NCBI GenBank assembly: GCA_030601015.1
Contig: JAUVUO010000034.1
Location: 1-9,742, forward strand
DNA: 9,742 nt
Direction: 5' to 3'
From: Candidatus Omnitrophota bacterium
GTDB lineage: Bacteria > Omnitrophota > Gorgyraeia > Duberdicusellales > 4484-171
Shown: positions 6,675-9,742 of the stretch, in pieces
Numbering within the stretch: the stretch's first letter is position 1
How the letters are laid out: every line of letters begins with the position of its first letter
Made by a program: the position numbers and the translations under genes
Notes under the pieces: generated by a model
Seen by the model: the letters and a program-made list of their open reading frames with translations, nothing else
What the model was told of the DNA's origin: nothing
Database searches by the model: none

Positions 6675-7952
6675 TTATTTTTTATAAACAATTTTACCTT
6701 TATAAATAGTAAACTCAATAACCCCTTCTAATTCCTTACCTATAAAAGGAGTATTCTTAGATTTAGAAATAATATCTTCTTCTGCAACTGTCCACTTCTT
6801 ATCAACATCAACTACAACTAAATTAGCGGGATACCCTTCTTTTATTTCCCCGCAATTAGTAAGCCCTAAAATTTTTGCGGGATTAAATGCTAACTTTTCA
6901 GCTATACCTTTCAAATTAAGCGTCCCCTTTTTAACCAGATAAGTATTGATTAAAGAAAATGCTAATTCTAAACCAATAAACCCAAAAGGAGCATATTCAA
7001 AAGGCAGCTCTTTTTCAGATTGCGAATGCGGAGCATGGTCTGTAGAAATACAATCAATTACACCTTCTTTCAAAGCTTTTTTTATTGCTTCTAAATCATT
7101 TTTATCTCCTAAAGGAGGATTGACTTTAAAATTACTGTTAAAATTACTACTTACAACATCATCAACTGTCAACGCAAAATAATGCGGACAAGTCTCACAA
7201 GTGACCTTTACCCCTTCACTCTTTGCTCTTCTAATTATTTCTATACTCTTAGCTGTACTTATATGTGTTAAATGAATTTTTGTATCCAAATATTTTGCTA
7301 TCTGGATATCTCTATCAACAATCAAACTCTCGGCAATATCAGGTATCGCGGAAATACCATGTTTAGAAGAAATGAAACATTCTCTCATTGCTCCTTTATT
7401 AGAAATACGGTTATCTTCGCAATGCTCTATAATCAGGCTGTCTGTCATTTTCGCATATTCTAAAGCCTTACGTAACATTAAAGGGTCCTTTACTGAACTG
7501 CCGTCATCACTAAAGCATAAACACCCGGACTTTTTTAAAGCATTGAATTCAGTTAATTTTTTCCCTTCTCTTTTCTGAGTTATCGCTCCTACAGGGTATA
7601 TATCAAGTAACCCTATTCGGCGGGATTCTTCTATTATCCAAGTTGCCAACCCATCATTATCTATTGCAGGATTGGTATTAGGCATACAAAATATTTTTGT
7701 AAACCCGCCTTTAACAGCCGCTTGAGAACCGCTTAACAAATCTTCTTCATCTTCTCTGCCGGGAGTTCTTAGATGTGTATGTGAATCAATGAATCCGGGA
7801 TAAACATATTTATCTTTAGCCTCAATTACCTTATCCGCATTTTCAGATATATTAATTCCAATTTTAAAAATTTTATCATCCTGTATCAGCAGATCTGCTT
7901 TATTAATATTATCTTTATTTACTAAATTCGCGTTTTTTATAAGTATTTTCAT
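6675..7952 (-). CDS. pyrC: Dihydroorotase, class I (PyrC)
   Basis: Zinc amidohydrolase that cyclises carbamoyl-aspartate to dihydroorotate, the third step of UMP synthesis, in the cytoplasm. The 425-residue length is typical of class I enzymes. Metal and active-site residues are all visible: HTH at 58-60 followed by LR, MPNTNP (90-95), D150 in CFSDDG, H177 in IIEHCED, H230 in IHLTHISTA and D305 in STDHAPH. These positions closely track the Aquifex aeolicus class I enzyme, in which a conserved Asp rather than a carboxylated Lys bridges the site. The ATG at 7952 overlaps the pyrB stop as ATGA, so translation is coupled. Class I dihydroorotases of this kind form a non-covalent complex with aspartate carbamoyltransferase, which fits the overlap (inference). 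The Shine-Dalgarno is weak (AGAG). Confidence 0.97.
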   Translation of the reverse strand: MKILIKNANLVNKDNINKADLLIQDDKIFKIGINISENADKVIEAKDKYVYPGFIDSHTHLRTPGREDEEDLLSGSQAAVKGGFTKIFCMPNTNPAIDNDGLATWIIEESRRIGLLDIYPVGAITQKREGKKLTEFNALKKSGCLCFSDDGSSVKDPLMLRKALEYAKMTDSLIIEHCEDNRISNKGAMRECFISSKHGISAIPDIAESLIVDRDIQIAKYLDTKIHLTHISTAKSIEIIRRAKSEGVKVTCETCPHYFALTVDDVVSSNFNSNFKVNPPLGDKNDLEAIKKALKEGVIDCISTDHAPHSQSEKELPFEYAPFGFIGLELAFSLINTYLVKKGTLNLKGIAEKLAFNPAKILGLTNCGEIKEGYPANLVVVDVDKKWTVAEEDIISKSKNTPFIGKELEGVIEFTIYKGKIVYKK

Positions 7953-8881
7953 ATTTCTCTTTTTTTTGTACCTATTAAATATAAAACAGCCATTCTAACA
8001 GCTAAACCGTTTTCGGCCTGTTTTAAAATCAAAGGATGTATCTTATTTTTAATTGCTGAACTTATTTCAACATCCCAGTTTACCGGCCCGGGATGCATAA
8101 TAAGGCAATCCTTCTTAACTTTTTTTAATCTTTCCGGAGTTAAAGAAAATTTATCCGTATATTCCCTTAAAGAAGGTAAAAATAAATCATCCTGTCTTTC
8201 GGACTGAATCCTAAGCATTATAATAACATCCGCTTGCCCTATAACATCATCCAAATTATAAGAAACTGAAACACCCATTTCATTAAATTCATAAGGAATA
8301 AAAGTCGGCGGCCCGCAAACTGTTATTTTAGAAGCATACCTCTGAAACCCAAAAATATTAGAACGGGCTACCCGGGAATTACCGATATCCCCAACAATTA
8401 ATACATTTAAATTTTCCAAGCTTCCTTTTGCCTCTTTAACGGTAAACATATCCAGAAGGGCCTGTGTCGGATGTTCATTTCTTCCGTCGCCGGCATTTAT
8501 AATACTGGCCTGTGTATAATTAATAAATGACTGCAAACAAGCGCTGGCATTTAGTCTGACTATCATAATATTCGGATGATAGGCTTCTAAAGTTTTTATA
8601 GTATCGATTATAGTTTCTCCTTTAGTCAAACTGCTATTTGAGGATGAAAAATTTACTACATCAGCGCTTAACCTCTTTGCCGCTAACTCAAAAGAAGTTC
8701 TTGTCCTGGTAGAATTTTCAAAAAACAAATTTATAATAGTTTTTCCCCTTAAAGCCGGAACTTTTTTTACATCCCTTTCTGAAATTTCTTTAAAAGAATT
8801 GGCTAAAGTGAATACTGTTTCAAGCTCTTCTTTATTTAAATCTTTTATTCCTAATATATGTTTTTTCTGCCATTCTTTCAT
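7949..8881 (-). CDS. pyrB: Aspartate carbamoyltransferase catalytic subunit (PyrB)
   Basis: Condenses carbamoyl phosphate with aspartate to N-carbamoyl-aspartate, the second step of UMP synthesis. The 310 residues are a full catalytic chain. Motifs are STRTR (57-61, carbamoyl-phosphate site) in FFENSTRTRTSFE, SSLTKGET with K87 on the mobile loop, HPTQALLD (137-144), the Rossmann-like VLIVGDIGNSRVARS (160-174), LRIQSERQ (223-230, aspartate binding) and HPGPVN (263-268). The last motif usually continues with an Arg; here it reads WD. No pyrI regulatory chain is nearby, so control probably comes from PyrR rather than allostery. There is no good Shine-Dalgarno before the ATG at 8881, but the family N-terminus (W..KHILGIKDL) fits this start. 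A 110-base gap with hairpins separates it from pyrR. Confidence 0.97.
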   Translation of the reverse strand: MKEWQKKHILGIKDLNKEELETVFTLANSFKEISERDVKKVPALRGKTIINLFFENSTRTRTSFELAAKRLSADVVNFSSSNSSLTKGETIIDTIKTLEAYHPNIMIVRLNASACLQSFINYTQASIINAGDGRNEHPTQALLDMFTVKEAKGSLENLNVLIVGDIGNSRVARSNIFGFQRYASKITVCGPPTFIPYEFNEMGVSVSYNLDDVIGQADVIIMLRIQSERQDDLFLPSLREYTDKFSLTPERLKKVKKDCLIMHPGPVNWDVEISSAIKNKIHPLILKQAENGLAVRMAVLYLIGTKKREI

Positions 8882-8912
8882 AATTGAATTCTGTTAATCC
8901 GAACAATGCAAA

Positions 8913-8928
8913 GGTAACCTCGACTTTT
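8913..8928 (-). other. Possible degenerate copy of the PyrR leader motif
   Basis: On the minus strand this reads AAAAGTCGAGGTTACC. The pyrR leader has AAGTC and GAGGTT separated by eight bases (GGCCCAGT); here the two blocks are directly joined. The hexaloop and upper stem needed for PyrR binding are therefore lost. It could be a decayed second attenuator site or chance. Confidence 0.2.
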
Positions 8929-8943
8929 CCAAATTTTGAAATC

Positions 8944-8979
8944 GCCCCTCCGGGCAAATAATGCTAACTGCATTATTTG
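8944..8979. repeat. Two adjacent hairpins in the pyrR-pyrB gap
   Basis: A perfect 10-bp inverted repeat (CAAATAATGC at 8955-8964 and GCATTATTTG at 8970-8979) encloses a 5-base loop. Directly beside it, sharing base 8955, GCCC and GGGC at 8944-8955 form a short GC stem around four bases. In the pyrR-to-pyrB direction the large hairpin starts 12 bases after the pyrR stop. It lacks a following T-run, so it is not a standard terminator. A stability or processing element between pyrR and the enzyme genes is plausible. Confidence 0.6.
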
Positions 8980-8991
8980 GGTTAACTAAAA

Positions 8992-9525
8992 TCATAACTC
9001 TTTATTCATAACAATTACTTCATCTTCCCCATCTATTTCCTTAAGTCTAACCTCAACAAGTTCCTCCCTGGAAGTAGGAATATTTTTACCCACAAAATCA
9101 GCTCTTATAGGTAACTCTCTATAGCCTCTATCAATTAAAACTAAAAACTGTATGGATTTTGGCCGGCCAAAATCCATAATCTCATCCAAAGCCGCCCTGG
9201 CGGTCCTTCCGGTAAACAAAACATCATCTACAAGAATTACGGTTTTATTTGATAGATTAAAACTAATTCTGGTTTCCTTAACTAAAGGCTTCGGCCCTAT
9301 TGCTGTCAAATCATCACGATAAAGAGTAATATCTAATACTCCTAAAGGAACATCTAATCCCTCAAGCTCCTTGATTAAATTTTGCACCCTCTTAGCTAAA
9401 TATATCCCTCTGGTCTGTATGCCGATCAGCACTAATTCGCCGGGGTTAGGATTTTTTTCCAAAACCTGATGGGTTAACCTATATAAAGTCCTTCTGATAT
9501 CTTCAGTCCCTAATATTTTTTTCAT
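8992..9525 (-). CDS. pyrR: PyrR, pyrimidine operon attenuation protein / uracil phosphoribosyltransferase
   Basis: PyrR binds UMP and then a hairpin in pyr mRNA, which allows the terminator to form; many members also convert uracil and PRPP to UMP. The 177 residues match the family length. The type I phosphoribosyltransferase PRPP loop is clear at 96-108 (VILVDDVLFTGRT). Other family blocks are LIGIQTRGIYLAKR (33-46), the GVLDITLYRDDL hood region (62-73) and LIDRGYRELPIRADFVGKN (130-148). The ATG at 9525 has an AGAGG Shine-Dalgarno five bases upstream, just after the attenuator T-run. The gene directly follows a PyrR-binding leader and precedes pyrB and pyrC, so it is expected to control itself and the downstream pyr genes. 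Confidence 0.97.
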   Translation of the reverse strand: MKKILGTEDIRRTLYRLTHQVLEKNPNPGELVLIGIQTRGIYLAKRVQNLIKELEGLDVPLGVLDITLYRDDLTAIGPKPLVKETRISFNLSNKTVILVDDVLFTGRTARAALDEIMDFGRPKSIQFLVLIDRGYRELPIRADFVGKNIPTSREELVEVRLKEIDGEDEVIVMNKEL

Positions 9526-9542
9526 TAATACCTCTTTTTTAC

Positions 9543-9579
9543 AAAAAAAAATCCTGTTCTCTATTTTCAGAACAGGATT
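9543..9579 (-). terminator. Intrinsic terminator of the pyr attenuator
   Basis: On the minus strand AATCCTGTTCT (9579-9569) pairs perfectly with AGAACAGGATT (9560-9550) around an 8-base loop. Seven more T follow the stem (9549-9543). It lies between the promoter and pyrR, so it would stop transcription before the first gene when UMP is plentiful. Confidence 0.93.
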
Positions 9580-9603
9580 AATTGTATTTTAAAATAATTT
9601 TCC
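9575..9603 (-). promoter_or_regulatory. Possible antiterminator pairing region
   Basis: In the leader RNA, GGAAAATT (9603-9596) can pair partly with AATTAATCC (9583-9575) through AATT/AATT and GGA/TCC with an internal mismatch. The second segment includes the 5' arm of the terminator, so this fold would compete with it. It also encloses the palindrome TATTTTAAAATA. The pairing is weak by eye; a folding calculation is needed. Confidence 0.4.
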
Positions 9604-9612
9604 ATGAATTTC

Positions 9613-9644
9613 CCTTGCCAACCTCACTGGGCCGACTTAAAAGG
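9613..9644 (-). promoter_or_regulatory. PyrR-binding RNA hairpin (anti-antiterminator)
   Basis: On the minus strand the core GGCCCAGTGAGGTT fits the known PyrR-site consensus ARUCCNGNGAGGYU, except A to G and U to C, which keep the stem paired. GGCC pairs with GGTT around the hexaloop CAGTGA. An outer stem pairs CCTT (9644-9641) with AAGG (9616-9613), leaving an internal loop as in Bacillus sites. It starts almost at the predicted transcription start and sits 34 bases before the terminator stem. Confidence 0.88.
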
Positions 9645-9652
9645 CTAAATTA

Positions 9653-9680
9653 TTTATACCAAAAACCATAAAAATGTCAA
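9653..9680 (-). promoter_or_regulatory. Sigma-70-like promoter of the pyr operon
   Basis: On the minus strand a perfect -35 TTGACA (9680-9675) and a -10 TATAAA (9658-9653) are separated by 16 bases. Transcription would start near 9646, immediately before the PyrR-binding hairpin. The location and near-consensus boxes make it a good candidate for the main pyr promoter. Confidence 0.8.
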
Positions 9681-9697
9681 GATAATTCCTAAAATGT

Positions 9698-9725
9698 TTT
9701 ATACTTCTTCCGATTAGTGGTACAA
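9698..9725 (-). promoter_or_regulatory. Candidate second, upstream promoter
   Basis: On the minus strand TTGTAC (9725-9720) and TATAAA (9703-9698) are also 16 bases apart, repeating the layout of the downstream promoter 45 bases away. The -35 box is weaker. In AT-rich DNA such matches arise by chance, so support is modest. Confidence 0.35.
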
Positions 9726-9742
9726 TTAATTTGCTCCATAGG

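Noticed and set aside
6946..7578. Three short plus-strand open frames inside pyrC
   Set aside because: Antisense shadows of conserved dihydroorotase coding sequence.
8955..8979. Hairpin after pyrR as an intrinsic terminator
   Set aside because: No T-run follows in either direction.
9592..9655. 9-bp inverted repeat (AAATAATTT/AAATTATTT) flanking the PyrR hairpin
   Set aside because: One arm overlaps the -10 box and lies mostly upstream of the predicted start, so it would not be in the RNA; AT-only sequence is likely chance.
1..9742. CRISPR arrays, insertion sequences, phage or defence genes
   Set aside because: No spaced repeats, transposase or integrase motifs, or terminal inverted repeats were seen; all genes have housekeeping or small hypothetical assignments.

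Overview
This is an AT-rich bacterial segment, roughly one third GC by eye. Every supported gene lies on the minus strand, so it reads from right to left: pyrR, pyrB, pyrC, a tRNA-Arg, a LOG-like Rossmann protein, carB, a dUTPase/Dcd-family gene, a small zinc-ribbon membrane protein, yjbQ, mutM (fpg), and pabB, which runs off the left edge. Standard stop codons, Shine-Dalgarno sites and a PyrR-type RNA attenuator mark it as bacterial. The gene set does not fix the phylum. An uncultured low-GC lineage (Omnitrophota-like, for example) is only a guess.

Right end (about 9526-9742): a regulatory region with a good sigma-70-like promoter and a second candidate promoter upstream of it. It also holds a PyrR-binding anti-antiterminator hairpin and a strong intrinsic terminator just before pyrR. 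This is the classic arrangement for UMP-sensing transcription attenuation. Next come pyrR (8992-9525), pyrB (7949-8881) and pyrC (6675-7952). pyrB and pyrC overlap by ATGA.

Middle (about 5980-6674): where carA often sits in pyr operons there is instead a tRNA-Arg(CCG) gene, a perfect-arm hairpin and a TIGR00725-type SLOG protein. carB (2741-5962) follows. carA is not in the window.

Left part (1-2740): tightly packed genes for dUTP/dCTP handling, a zinc-ribbon membrane protein, YjbQ, the DNA glycosylase Fpg/MutM and the start of aminodeoxychorismate synthase PabB. No convincing intrinsic terminator was seen between pyrR and pabB, so one long read-through unit with internal starts is possible.

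Functionally, CarB, PyrB and PyrC are the first three steps of de novo UMP synthesis, and PyrR senses the product. The dUTPase-like enzyme links to dTMP supply and keeps uracil out of DNA. Fpg removes oxidised purines, and PabB supplies p-aminobenzoate for folate. I found no sign of a novel defence, mobile or biosynthetic system. The points worth a second look are regulatory and contextual: the attenuator, the missing carA, the tRNA inside the operon, intergenic hairpins, and a direct repeat at the pabB start.
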